From contig NZ_JADOTW010000002.1 of the NCBI RefSeq assembly GCF_015645095.1, forward strand, positions 62,001 through 126,000: a DNA stretch of 64,000 nt. Direction: 5' to 3'. The notes under the pieces were generated by a model, which saw only the letters and a list, made by a program, of their open reading frames with translations, did no database searches and was not told where the DNA came from. Positions within the stretch are counted from its first letter, which is position 1. Every line of letters starts with the position of its first letter. This DNA comes from Halomonas sp. 328 (GTDB taxonomy: Bacteria > Pseudomonadota > Gammaproteobacteria > Pseudomonadales > Halomonadaceae). Shown here one piece after another: positions 1 through 8,445 of this stretch. The position numbers and the translations under genes are program-made.

Positions 1-3000
1 GAGCTGCGTCCCGGCGACGTGCTCCAGGAAGGCGAAGTGGTGGTCACTTCCGATGACGGCAGCGTCGATCTTGACTTCGGGGGCGGCGAGGCCGGCCTGG
101 TGGTGATCGAGCCCGGTCAGGAAGTGCTGATGCAGGCCGAGCTGGTCCCCGGTGTCGAGGTGGATGCCGAACAGGCCAGCGTCCAGGACGATGAGGTCGA
201 GGCCTTGCTGGCGGCTCTAGAGGACGACGATATCGACCTGCTGGATATCCTCGAGGATACCGCCGCGGGCGCCGGTGCCGGTGATGCCGCCGGTGGCGGC
301 CATGGCTTCGTGCGCCTGGCGCGGATCACCGAAGGCGTGGATCCGCTGAGCTTTCAATACGGCTTCGGTCTGGCCGGAGGCCCCGAGGGCGGGCTCGGCG
401 AGCCGCAATTGCTCGAAGAGGAGAACTTCTTCCCTTCCGCGGGTAGCTCCGAGGCCGAGCTCTTCGACGAGAATCTTTTAATCGAGGGGGGATCCTTCTT
501 CGAGGGCACCCTGAACTTCGATTTCGGGCTGGATGGTATCGGCGGCATTAACTTCGCCGCCATGGCGGGCACTACCGCCACCATCGGCACCGAGCTGGTG
601 GTCTATAGCTGGAGCGGCAATACCCTGACTGCCACCATCGAGGGCGGTGATCGCGATGGCACCGACCTGTTCGAGCTGACGGTGAATCCCGTCACTGGCG
701 AGTACACCCTTACCCTGCTGACCAATGTGCTGCATACCGAGCCCGGTACCGAAGGCGACGAAAGCGTCCAGACCACGCTGACCTTTACCGTGCTGGATAG
801 CGATGGCGACTCGGCCCAGGGCAACCTGGTGGTGACCTTCTTCGATGATGTGCCGGTGCTGGAGGACGTGGCCCTGGCCGATGACGTGGCGGTGCTGCTC
901 GACGAGACCGACGCCGGTGAGAACTTCGCGGGCGGTCCGATCATTGCCACCAGTGGCGGGGCGGTCCTCGACTTCACCGCCCTGTTCGGGGCCGATGGTC
1001 CCGCCGAGGATGACAGCATCGTCTATGGCCTGGCGCTGAGCGGCGATGGCAGCACCGAGTTGACCACCACGGTCGGTGGGCATGCCATCACTTTGGTCGC
1101 GGTGTCCGATACGGTGATCGAGGGCCAGTACGACGGTACCAATGTCGCCTTCACGGTGGAGATCAACGCCGACGGCAGCATCACGGTGACCCAGTACGTG
1201 GCCCTGGCGCACCCGGTGGCCGGTGACGACAGCGACGGCGAGCACAGCGATACCCTGAGCCTGGCCGGGCTGATCACCGCCACGGTGGAGATCACCGACG
1301 GCGACGGCGACACCGCCAGCGGCGGTGCCGAGATCGGCGCGGTGATCACCTTCGTCGATGACGGCCCGGTGCTGGAGGACGTGGTCCTGGCCGATGAGGT
1401 GGCGGTGCTGCTCGACGAGACCGATGCCGGCGAGAACTTCGCGGGCGGTCCGATCATTGCCACCAGTGGCGGGGCGGTCCTCGACTTCACCGCCCTGTTC
1501 GGGGCCGATGGTCCCGCCGAGGATGACAGCATCGTCTATGGCCTGGCGCTGAGCGGCGATGGCAGCACCGAGTTGACCACCACGGTCGGTGGGCATGCCA
1601 TCACCTTGGTCGCGGTGTCCGATACGGTGATCGAGGGCCAGTACGACGGTACCAATGTCGCCTTCACGGTGGAGATCAACGCCGACGGCAGCATCACGGT
1701 GACCCAGTACGTGGCCCTGGCGCACCCGGTGGCCGGTGACGACAGCGACGGCGAGCACAGCGATACCCTGAGCCTGGCCGGGCTGATCACCGCCACGGTG
1801 GAGATCACCGACGGCGACGGCGACACCGCCAGCGGCGGTGCCGAGATCGGCGCGGTGATCACCTTCGTCGATGACGGTCCGACAGTCGAAGAGATCATTG
1901 TCGATCAGGATGGTAGTGCCACCATCGATGAAAGTGCCGGTGATCAAGCCGATGAGCTGGCCTTTGGAGATCTGCCCGAGGCGATCCAACTGCTGTTTGC
2001 CGGCTTCGATGGTGAGGCCCTGGCGGACGTCGACTTCGGTGACGCCCAGTATGCCCGCAGCGGCAGCGCCGTTGTCACCGCCATGGTGGACTTCGGTGCT
2101 GATGGTGAAGCCGCTGGGGGCGGCCTGGCCTTCGGTCTGGCGTTGTATGATGCCAGCGACGCCGACGCCGAGGTGGTTACCAGCGGGGTCGACTCCGGAC
2201 TGATGACCACCGACGGCACCAAGATTTATCTGTTCGAAGAAGGTGGGGCCATTGTCGGTCGAGTGGCCGATGGTGGTGGCGAGCCCAATCCCGATGGCGC
2301 GGTGGTCTTCGTGGTGGCTCTGGACGAAGACGGCCACCTCAACGTGGTGCTCTACGCCTCGCTGCATCACCCGGACGAGACCGATCCCAATGACGCCGTG
2401 GACCTGGATGGCCTGGTCTATGCGGTGGTGACCGCCACCGATGGGGATGGCGACACCACGACTGCCACGGCGGAAGTCGGTGCCCTGGTGGTGTTCCTGG
2501 ATGATGGCCCGGTCATTCACTTCGTGAATAGCCTGGATATCGTCAATGTGGCCAATACCTTTACCGGGCTATGGAGCTTCGATGCCGGAGCCGATGGGCT
2601 CTTGGCGGATAGCAATATCATTGACAGTGGAATCAATGTCCTCCTGACGACAGAGCTGGAGGGAGTAGAGCTTGTCAGGGAAGATCTATTCGGGGAGGAC
2701 GGAGAGTATCTAGGCGAGAAGCTGACCGCCATCTTTGGCGATGACGATGAGGTCTTCTTCGAGCTGACGGTTTGGGTCGACGGTACCTACGACTTTAACC
2801 TGGTGACGCCCAACCCGACTACTACGGAGACCCTCGAGCTGAATCAGCAGCTACCGGGGAACTTTACGGAACTATGGGCCGAGCAGGTTCTCGATGGTCA
2901 GGAGCTGGAGACCGATATTCGCTTTACTGGGAGTGGAAATATTAACCCCAGTCAACAGGGCATTGGGGTGGGTAATAACCTATTCAACCCCGATGATATG

Positions 3001-4035
3001 CTGCGGCTGGAGTTCTTCGAGGGGGATAAGGATGGTGATCCCAATACCTCCCCCGACCTAAATGATGACAAGAAGTCCATCGATGCGATAACCCTGACGT
3101 TCCGCTATCAGAACCCGGGCTCTTCGACTTTCCGCTTCACCCTCTATGACGAGGAGGGAAACATCCTCCATGTGTTCGAAGAGACCGTCACCTCGCAGAA
3201 TATCGGTGGTGACCACTTTGGCAGCGTAGAGATCGATAGTAGCTTGATTGCCGGGGTCGATGAGTTCCATGCAATACAGATCGACCATCTGAGTGGTGAT
3301 GCAGCTCGCCTCTATGGCACCGAGACCTCAATCAGCATCCTGCCGGATGATCAGACCCTGGCCTTTACCGTGGAGGTGGTCGATGGTGATGGCGACAGCG
3401 TGACCGAGAGCTTCTCCGTGACCATCGATGCGGATACCGAAGTCATCGTGGGGGAGGGTGACAGCACGGTGCTGGAGGGGTCTGGCGATGGCAAGGTCTA
3501 TATCGACGGTACCAGTGGCGGCGATGAGCTGATCGGTGGAGACGACAACGACCTGCTGGTCGCCGGTGATGGAGGCGTGATCCTCGACGGTGGCGCCGGT
3601 GACGATACCTTGATTGGTGGTGATGGCAACGACACCCTGATCGGCGGAGCCGGCAACGATGTGCTCTGGGGTGGTCTGGGTGCCGATACCTTCCAGTGGC
3701 AGCTCAACGACCAAGGAAGCGAGGGGGATCCCGCCGTGGATCTGGTGATGGACTTCACCCTCGACCTGATCGATGGCTATACCGGGAGCGGGGAGGCGGA
3801 TCGGCTGGATATCGGCGACTTGCTCGATGGTGCTACCGAGGTCACTCTGGCCAACTACCTGCATGCCGAGGCCGATGGTGACGATACCGTGCTGCATATC
3901 AGTACCAGTGGCGGCTTTACCGACGGTAACTTCGACGAGAGCAAAGTCGACCAGACCATTATCCTCAAGGGGGTGGAATTCAGCGCAACCTTGGTGGATG
4001 AAATGCTCAACAATGGCCAGCTGAATATCGATTGA
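1..4035 (+). CDS. LapA-like RTX adhesin, type I secreted (5' end outside window)
   Basis: The reading frame is open from base 1, so the N-terminus lies upstream; 1344 residues are visible. The first part (GDVLQEGEVVVTSDDGS, then an acidic stretch) looks like the retention module of LapA-type adhesins and contains a TAAG motif, the kind of di-alanine site that LapG cuts. An Ig/cadherin-like block follows, then two nearly identical 171-residue repeats resembling DUF5801 repeats, a third diverged copy, and a longer unique region. About residues 1167-1230 hold glycine/aspartate-rich RTX nonapeptides (GGAGDDTLIGGDGNDTLIGG). The C-terminus resembles the VC_A0849-type type I secretion target. The protein is strongly acidic, as expected for a secreted halophile protein. 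Likely role: surface adhesin for biofilm formation, held in the outer membrane by a TolC-like pore. Its ABC/HlyD/TolC exporter genes are not in the window. Confidence 0.85.
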   Translation, partial: ELRPGDVLQEGEVVVTSDDGSVDLDFGGGEAGLVVIEPGQEVLMQAELVPGVEVDAEQASVQDDEVEALLAALEDDDIDLLDILEDTAAGAGAGDAAGGGHGFVRLARITEGVDPLSFQYGFGLAGGPEGGLGEPQLLEEENFFPSAGSSEAELFDENLLIEGGSFFEGTLNFDFGLDGIGGINFAAMAGTTATIGTELVVYSWSGNTLTATIEGGDRDGTDLFELTVNPVTGEYTLTLLTNVLHTEPGTEGDESVQTTLTFTVLDSDGDSAQGNLVVTFFDDVPVLEDVALADDVAVLLDETDAGENFAGGPIIATSGGAVLDFTALFGADGPAEDDSIVYGLALSGDGSTELTTTVGGHAITLVAVSDTVIEGQYDGTNVAFTVEINADGSITVTQYVALAHPVAGDDSDGEHSDTLSLAGLITATVEITDGDGDTASGGAEIGAVITFVDDGPVLEDVVLADEVAVLLDETDAGENFAGGPIIATSGGAVLDFTALFGADGPAEDDSIVYGLALSGDGSTELTTTVGGHAITLVAVSDTVIEGQYDGTNVAFTVEINADGSITVTQYVALAHPVAGDDSDGEHSDTLSLAGLITATVEITDGDGDTASGGAEIGAVITFVDDGPTVEEIIVDQDGSATIDESAGDQADELAFGDLPEAIQLLFAGFDGEALADVDFGDAQYARSGSAVVTAMVDFGADGEAAGGGLAFGLALYDASDADAEVVTSGVDSGLMTTDGTKIYLFEEGGAIVGRVADGGGEPNPDGAVVFVVALDEDGHLNVVLYASLHHPDETDPNDAVDLDGLVYAVVTATDGDGDTTTATAEVGALVVFLDDGPVIHFVNSLDIVNVANTFTGLWSFDAGADGLLADSNIIDSGINVLLTTELEGVELVREDLFGEDGEYLGEKLTAIFGDDDEVFFELTVWVDGTYDFNLVTPNPTTTETLELNQQLPGNFTELWAEQVLDGQELETDIRFTGSGNINPSQQGIGVGNNLFNPDDMLRLEFFEGDKDGDPNTSPDLNDDKKSIDAITLTFRYQNPGSSTFRFTLYDEEGNILHVFEETVTSQNIGGDHFGSVEIDSSLIAGVDEFHAIQIDHLSGDAARLYGTETSISILPDDQTLAFTVEVVDGDGDSVTESFSVTIDADTEVIVGEGDSTVLEGSGDGKVYIDGTSGGDELIGGDDNDLLVAGDGGVILDGGAGDDTLIGGDGNDTLIGGAGNDVLWGGLGADTFQWQLNDQGSEGDPAVDLVMDFTLDLIDGYTGSGEADRLDIGDLLDGATEVTLANYLHAEADGDDTVLHISTSGGFTDGNFDESKVDQTIILKGVEFSATLVDEMLNNGQLNID
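259..270 (+). other. Predicted LapG cleavage motif TAAG in the adhesin
   Basis: The four codons acc-gcc-gcg-ggc encode Thr-Ala-Ala-Gly just after a run of acidic residues (EDDDIDLLDILED). In Pseudomonas fluorescens LapA, the periplasmic protease LapG cuts between the two alanines of a TAAG motif in the retention module. Motif, position and the nearby lapG and lapD genes agree. Cleavage here is an inference. Confidence 0.7.
850..1878 (+). repeat. Two near-identical 513-bp tandem repeats inside the adhesin gene
   Basis: The block beginning GTGCTGGAGGACGTG near 856 recurs in frame with a 513-bp period (171 codons); the word GACGAGACCG, for example, is at 901 and again at 1414. The two copies differ at only a few bases, including synonymous sites. 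This indicates a recent duplication or ongoing gene conversion rather than two old domains. Confidence 0.95.
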
Positions 4036-4061
4036 GCCGACTCGATCGCATCCACCCACCG

Positions 4062-4092
4062 CCGTGCCCGCCTTGCGGGCACGGTTTTTTTT
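4062..4092 (+). terminator. Rho-independent terminator after the adhesin gene
   Basis: A perfect 10-bp stem (CCGTGCCCGC / GCGGGCACGG) with a 3-nt loop is followed directly by a run of eight T. It begins 26 bp after the adhesin stop codon. Confidence 0.9.
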
Positions 4093-4140
4093 ATATTGGG
4101 TTATGCTGAAGTCAAGATACGCTTGGGCGAGGAGGGTGCC

Positions 4141-4464
4141 ATGTACGTGAGCCGGGATGAGACGGGGGCCTTGCGCAGGGTCAGCCGGGAGGCGACCCCC
4201 GAGTGCCGGGAGTGGCTGCCCGGGGACGATCCCGAGCTGGATCGCTTCCTGGGCCGGGAGACCGCCCGGGATCCCATGCAGGCCTCGGACCTGGAGCTGG
4301 TCCGGGTGCTGGAGGACCTGATCCAGGTGCTGATGGAGAAGGGGGTGATCAGCTTCACCGACCTGCCCGATGCGGCCCGGGACAAGCTGTTGACCCGGCA
4401 GTCGCTGCGTCGCCGGATCAATAGCGTCAATCTGCTGGATGATGAGGAGGATGGCGTCATCTGA
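4141..4464 (+). CDS. Conserved hypothetical protein (107 aa), sometimes labelled 'tryptophan synthase beta-like'
   Basis: I chose ATG 4141 because a good ribosome site (GAGGAGGG, 4128-4136) lies at the right distance; the frame is open to an earlier TTG at 4096 without such a site. The core QASDLELVRVLEDLIQVLMEKGVI-type segment followed by TDLPDAARDKLL resembles a small cytoplasmic protein common in Pseudomonas and relatives. Databases often call that protein 'tryptophan synthase subunit beta like', although it is far too short to be TrpB. I know of no experimentally established function. The C-terminus is acidic (DDEED). It converges on lapD, with 7 bp between the stop codons. Confidence 0.75.
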   Translation: MYVSRDETGALRRVSREATPECREWLPGDDPELDRFLGRETARDPMQASDLELVRVLEDLIQVLMEKGVISFTDLPDAARDKLLTRQSLRRRINSVNLLDDEEDGVI

Positions 4465-4471
4465 TCGACGT

Positions 4472-6400
4472 TCAACCGTCGCTATCGTCCTCCAGCTCGT
4501 GGCGCGGGTCACGGATGCCCGGTCCGGTCAGGCCATGGACGCCGATCTCGACCAGGGTATCCCGCTCCGCGTGGGTGGCGACCCCCTCGGCGATGGCCAG
4601 GATGCCCAGCGAGCGGCATAGGGTCACCATGCCGCGCACGATGGTCTGGCGTTCCTGGCTGCCGTCGATGCCTCCCACCAGGCTCACGTCCAGCTTGATA
4701 TAGCCAAGCCCCAGATCCTGAAGGTCGGCGAGCCGCGCCAGGCCGGCGCCGGCGTGTTCCAGGCCGATTGGGCAGCCATGGGGGCGGAGTGCCTGGCAGA
4801 GGTCGCGGACCCGCTCCAGGCGGTGTTCCACCGCCACCTGGGGCAGCTCCAGCCACAGCGCTCGGCTGGCCTCGGCATGAGTGGAGAGCAGCCGCTGAAG
4901 TTGACCGATCAGATGGCTGTCACTGATGCCCTCCAGTGACAGGTGGATACCCCGCGGCAGACCATCCCGATCGATCTCGCGCAAGGCCTGGGTGACCACG
5001 GCCAGGTCGAGCCGGGCGTGCAGCGCCAGGCGGCGAATCCAGGGCATGAAGAGGCTTGGCCCCCGCCAATGCCCCAGGAGGCGCAGCCGAGAGGGGCACT
5101 CGTGGTGGAGCAGTTCCCCCTCGGGGCTCAGCACCGGGTAGTGGGCCAGGTAGACGCCGTCATCGAGGGCGGCGCTCAGGGCCTGGCGCCACTGCTCATG
5201 ACTGGTGAACAGCGGCGGCTGGGATTCGCAGCTATCGATGACATGAGATCTGGCTCCCCGGGCCTCGGCCTCGGCGATGCCGGCATCCAGGCGGCTGAGC
5301 AGTTCGGCCCGCTGGCTGTCCGGGGTCAGGCGGACGATGGCCATGGGCAGGGGAATGCCCTCGGCGGCATCGGCCAGGGGGTGGAGGCTATCGGCCAGGC
5401 GTTTGGCCATGGCATGGGCATCATCCTCCCAGGGCAGCATCAGGGCGAAGTCGCTGCCATTGAGGCGACCACAGTAGGCGCCTTCCTCGCCATCGGTCAT
5501 GCGCTTGAGGGCCTGGCCCAGCTCCTTCAGCAAACCATCGACCCGGGCATGCCCCAGCCGCTCGTTGAAGGTGGCCAGCTCACCCACCCGGACCAGGGCG
5601 AGGTAGCCGTGGGCGCGGCGGCGTTCGCTCTCCAGGCTGACCTGTAGCTGCTGCATGAAATGCTCGCGGTTGGTCAGCTGGGTCAGGGGGTCGAGCTGCA
5701 GGCGGTGGCGCAGGCGGTCGAGCTTTTCACCCTCCTCGGTCAGCATCTCTCTCACCTGGAGGGAGAGCCGGTTCATGGCCGAGGTCACATCACGCAGCTC
5801 CCGGGTGCGTGGCTCCGGGCGGGTGGTGAAGCGACGTTCGCCGATCTCCTGGGCCTGGTCCACCGTGGCCCGCAGGGGGCGCTGGATGCCACGCACGATC
5901 CACCAGGCGAGCAGGGCGCTGAACAGGCCCGCCAGCAGGAACCAGGCGGTCAGGCGCAGGCTGCTGCGCCATAGGGTGTGGTAGGCATAGCTATGCTGGC
6001 TGGCCAGGGTCAGGGTGCCGTACTGTCGCCAGCCGTCCTGAACCACGGCGCGACCGGGAGGCACCTCGAAGCGCACCAGTTCCACGAACCAGCGAGGCAG
6101 GTCATCGACATGCTCGTCGGCCTCGCGGTGCACGATCGGCTCGCCGGTGGCGCTCTCCAGGCTGATCCGGCGGTAATGGCCGGTGTCGAACTGGGCCGCC
6201 AGCAGTAGCTCGATGATCACGGGGTCCTTGTCGAGCTGGGACATGCTCAGTGCCAGGGCATTGGCGTTGTCGGCGTTCTTGATGCGCACTTCCTGCTCGA
6301 TATAGTGCCGGGTGGCGGTGAGCCCGATGATCAGGCTGCCGCCGAAAGCCAGCAGTAGCACCAGACCGACGATAAGCCAGAGCTGCTTGATCAGTGACAT
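4472..6400 (-). CDS. lapD: LapD: inner-membrane c-di-GMP receptor controlling adhesin release
   Basis: This 642-residue protein has TM1 (about 7-28), a periplasmic LapD/MoxY-type domain (about 29-150), TM2 (about 151-170), HAMP, GGDEF (about 235-395) and EAL (about 400-642). Both enzymatic signatures are degenerate: NGSDF (314-318) replaces GGDEF and HECPSRL (433-439) replaces the EAL motif. That fits a receptor rather than an enzyme. In Pseudomonas fluorescens, c-di-GMP-bound LapD sequesters LapG at the inner membrane and protects LapA; when c-di-GMP falls, LapG is freed. The gene lies 46 bp downstream of lapG on the same strand and ends close to the LapA-like adhesin locus, so the three probably act together. 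The start ATG has GAGGTG upstream. Confidence 0.92.
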   Translation of the reverse strand: MSLIKQLWLIVGLVLLLAFGGSLIIGLTATRHYIEQEVRIKNADNANALALSMSQLDKDPVIIELLLAAQFDTGHYRRISLESATGEPIVHREADEHVDDLPRWFVELVRFEVPPGRAVVQDGWRQYGTLTLASQHSYAYHTLWRSSLRLTAWFLLAGLFSALLAWWIVRGIQRPLRATVDQAQEIGERRFTTRPEPRTRELRDVTSAMNRLSLQVREMLTEEGEKLDRLRHRLQLDPLTQLTNREHFMQQLQVSLESERRRAHGYLALVRVGELATFNERLGHARVDGLLKELGQALKRMTDGEEGAYCGRLNGSDFALMLPWEDDAHAMAKRLADSLHPLADAAEGIPLPMAIVRLTPDSQRAELLSRLDAGIAEAEARGARSHVIDSCESQPPLFTSHEQWRQALSAALDDGVYLAHYPVLSPEGELLHHECPSRLRLLGHWRGPSLFMPWIRRLALHARLDLAVVTQALREIDRDGLPRGIHLSLEGISDSHLIGQLQRLLSTHAEASRALWLELPQVAVEHRLERVRDLCQALRPHGCPIGLEHAGAGLARLADLQDLGLGYIKLDVSLVGGIDGSQERQTIVRGMVTLCRSLGILAIAEGVATHAERDTLVEIGVHGLTGPGIRDPRHELEDDSDG

Positions 6401-6446
6401 GGGAGCACCTCGTTAGCCGATAGGCCTTGGGGGGAGGGAGAGGGCG

Positions 6447-7145
6447 TCATAGGAAGCCTTGCTCCTCCATGCGTGCCAGGACGCTGCGCCAGCGGGAGAG
6501 GCGGGCGACGGGATCGGCCCGTGAGGCCGGCGAGTCGCCGACCCACAGGCCCTGGCTGTTGAAGCTGAACACCGGGTCCAGGTCGACCCGCTGGCCGGCC
6601 GGGGTAATGGAGGGCACCAGGTTGTCGAGGATCAATGGCTCCGCCCCGGGGGTCGCGTAATAGCCCAGCACCATATGCGCCTGGGTGATGCTGCTGCGAC
6701 CGAGCCGTGCCCGCACATAGATCATGCGCAATCTGTCGCCGGGCACCCCTAACTGCTTGAGGGTGATGTACTTGGCGATCGAGTAGTCCTCGCAGTCCCC
6801 CTGGCCCTGGCCCAGGGTCTCCAGGGGCGTGGCCCAGTGATCCTCGGCGCCCCAGTTATCGATATCGTCGACCCAGCGAATGCGCCGGTTGAAGAACTGA
6901 TTGACCTCGCGAAGCTGGGTATCGAGGGGGGCCCCTTCCAGCTGTCGCAGCAGGGCCAACCAGGCCTCCAGGGCCTCTAGGCCGCGGTTACCATAGAGTC
7001 GCTGCATGCTCTCCCTGAGGCGTGAGGCATCCAGGCGTGCCTCGGAGGGGGAAAAGCCCAGCAGGCCGGCCAGCAGCACGCCGCCTCCCACCGCCAGGAA
7101 GCGGCGGCGGGTCAGCGGGGTCGTGACCGGTGGGCATGGGCTCAT
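6447..7145 (-). CDS. lapG: LapG: periplasmic transglutaminase-like cysteine protease (BTLCP)
   Basis: This 232-residue bacterial transglutaminase-like cysteine protease shows the expected triad: Cys118 (QGDCEDY), His157 (QAHMV) and Asp174 (LILDN). The N-terminus carries a twin-arginine-like signal (TRRRFLAVGG, then a hydrophobic run), so export by Tat is possible, although Sec cannot be excluded. LapG cuts the TAAG site of LapA-type adhesins and frees the cell from the surface. It is followed by lapD, 46 bp away, which would hold it inactive at high c-di-GMP. A short inverted repeat (AACATT...AATGTT, 7161-7181) lies just upstream of the start. Confidence 0.92.
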   Translation of the reverse strand: MSPCPPVTTPLTRRRFLAVGGGVLLAGLLGFSPSEARLDASRLRESMQRLYGNRGLEALEAWLALLRQLEGAPLDTQLREVNQFFNRRIRWVDDIDNWGAEDHWATPLETLGQGQGDCEDYSIAKYITLKQLGVPGDRLRMIYVRARLGRSSITQAHMVLGYYATPGAEPLILDNLVPSITPAGQRVDLDPVFSFNSQGLWVGDSPASRADPVARLSRWRSVLARMEEQGFL

Positions 7146-7238
7146 GGCGGCACCCGGGGCAACATTATGTTTCAGAATGTTACCAGTCTAGCAGGCCAGG
7201 CAAGCAGGTCACGCGGAGAGGGGGAGAGAAGAGAGGGG

Positions 7239-8417
7239 CTAGGCGGCCTCGCCGGGGCCCACCCAGAGACGCAGGAGGCCGAGCCAGGGCAGGTGGGCGG
7301 CGTCACGCCGCAGCTTGTCGGCCAGCGCATCCAGGGCCATATCTGCCGGGGCTTCGGCAATATACAGCGAAATATCGATGCGGTTATCCAGGTAATGCAG
7401 GTCCAGGGCCACCCGGCGCTGCCAGCAGGCCTCCCCGTCCCAGGCCTCGGCCAGCTGGGCTTCCACTTCGCTGCGCAGCGGCAGGCCCGGCTGATGGCTA
7501 TGAGCCAGCATGCCCTGGTCATCCTCGGGGTCGATATGGAAGGTCACGTCGTGCAGGTCGGGGAAGGCCTGGCGCAATCGGCGACTCACCTCGTTGCCGA
7601 TCTCGTGGGCCTCGGAGACGGTGACCCGGGGCGGCACCACGATATGCAGGTCGAGCAGCACGTTGCCGCCCACGGTGCGGGTGCGCAGGTCGTGGATGCC
7701 GTGGACGCCGGGGACCCGCTGCCCCTCCTGGCGCATCGCCGCCTGCTCGGACTCCGGCAGGGCGGTGTCGATCAGTTCCTGGCTGGACTCCCACAGCAGA
7801 CGCCCGCCGATCTTGCCCACCAGCAGGGCCACCAGCACCGCGGCCACGGCATCCAGCCAGCCATGGCCGAGCTGGGCGCCGATCAGGCCCACCAGCACCA
7901 CCACGGTGGAGAGGGCGTCGGTGCGCGAGTGCCAGGCGTTGGCTTCCAGCAGCTTGGAACCGATGCGACGGGCGGTGCGCAGGGTGTAGTGGTAGAGCCA
8001 CTCCTTGATGCCCAGGGCGACCACCGCCAGCAGGATCGCCCAGAGGCCCGGGGCGGGGATCGGCGTGCCGGTAAAGAGCCGTACCGCGCTGGCCCAGGCG
8101 ATGCCGCCGGCCACGAAGATCAGCACGCTGCCCAGCCACAGGGTGGCCAGGGTCTCGATGCGGCCATGGCCATAGGGGTGGTTGCGGTCCGGGGCCTGGT
8201 GGCCGAAATAGGTGGCGGCCAGCACGAAGCCGTCGGTGACCAGGTCGGAGAAGGAGTGGATACCATCGGCCACCAGGGCCGCGGATCCGACCAGAAAGCC
8301 CACCACCACCTTGAGCAGGCCCAGCAGGCCGTCGAAGAAGGCGCCCACCAGGGTGACCCGGCGGGCTTCGCGCCCCTTGTCGGCCGGCGTGAGGTGGGAG
8401 TGGTGGGCATGAGCCAT
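7239..8417 (-). CDS. Cation diffusion facilitator (CDF) family divalent-metal exporter
   Basis: This 392-residue protein starts MAHAHHSHL, a His-rich N-terminus. It has the usual CDF six-helix membrane domain followed by a cytoplasmic ferredoxin-like domain. Metal-site motifs are ADGIHSFSD (50-58) in TM2 and AWHSRTDALS in TM5; the NHPYGHGR loop is also typical. The C-terminal third (about 210-392) is longer than in E. coli FieF and seems to hold two cytoplasmic subdomains. Such proteins swap Zn2+, Fe2+, Co2+ or Mn2+ for protons across the inner membrane, and sequence alone does not tell which metal. The frame runs on upstream, but the match begins at ATG 8417. The next gene upstream ends 28 bp away. 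Confidence 0.88.
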   Translation of the reverse strand: MAHAHHSHLTPADKGREARRVTLVGAFFDGLLGLLKVVVGFLVGSAALVADGIHSFSDLVTDGFVLAATYFGHQAPDRNHPYGHGRIETLATLWLGSVLIFVAGGIAWASAVRLFTGTPIPAPGLWAILLAVVALGIKEWLYHYTLRTARRIGSKLLEANAWHSRTDALSTVVVLVGLIGAQLGHGWLDAVAAVLVALLVGKIGGRLLWESSQELIDTALPESEQAAMRQEGQRVPGVHGIHDLRTRTVGGNVLLDLHIVVPPRVTVSEAHEIGNEVSRRLRQAFPDLHDVTFHIDPEDDQGMLAHSHQPGLPLRSEVEAQLAEAWDGEACWQRRVALDLHYLDNRIDISLYIAEAPADMALDALADKLRRDAAHLPWLGLLRLWVGPGEAA

Positions 8418-8445
8418 GGTCGAAATCCTGCGCAGTTTGCCGGGT

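Noticed and set aside
478-2520. Long open frame antisense to the adhesin gene (680 codons)
   Set aside because: It is the shadow of a repetitive GC-rich gene; its product is His/Gly/Asp-rich without known motifs and mirrors the repeats of the plus strand.
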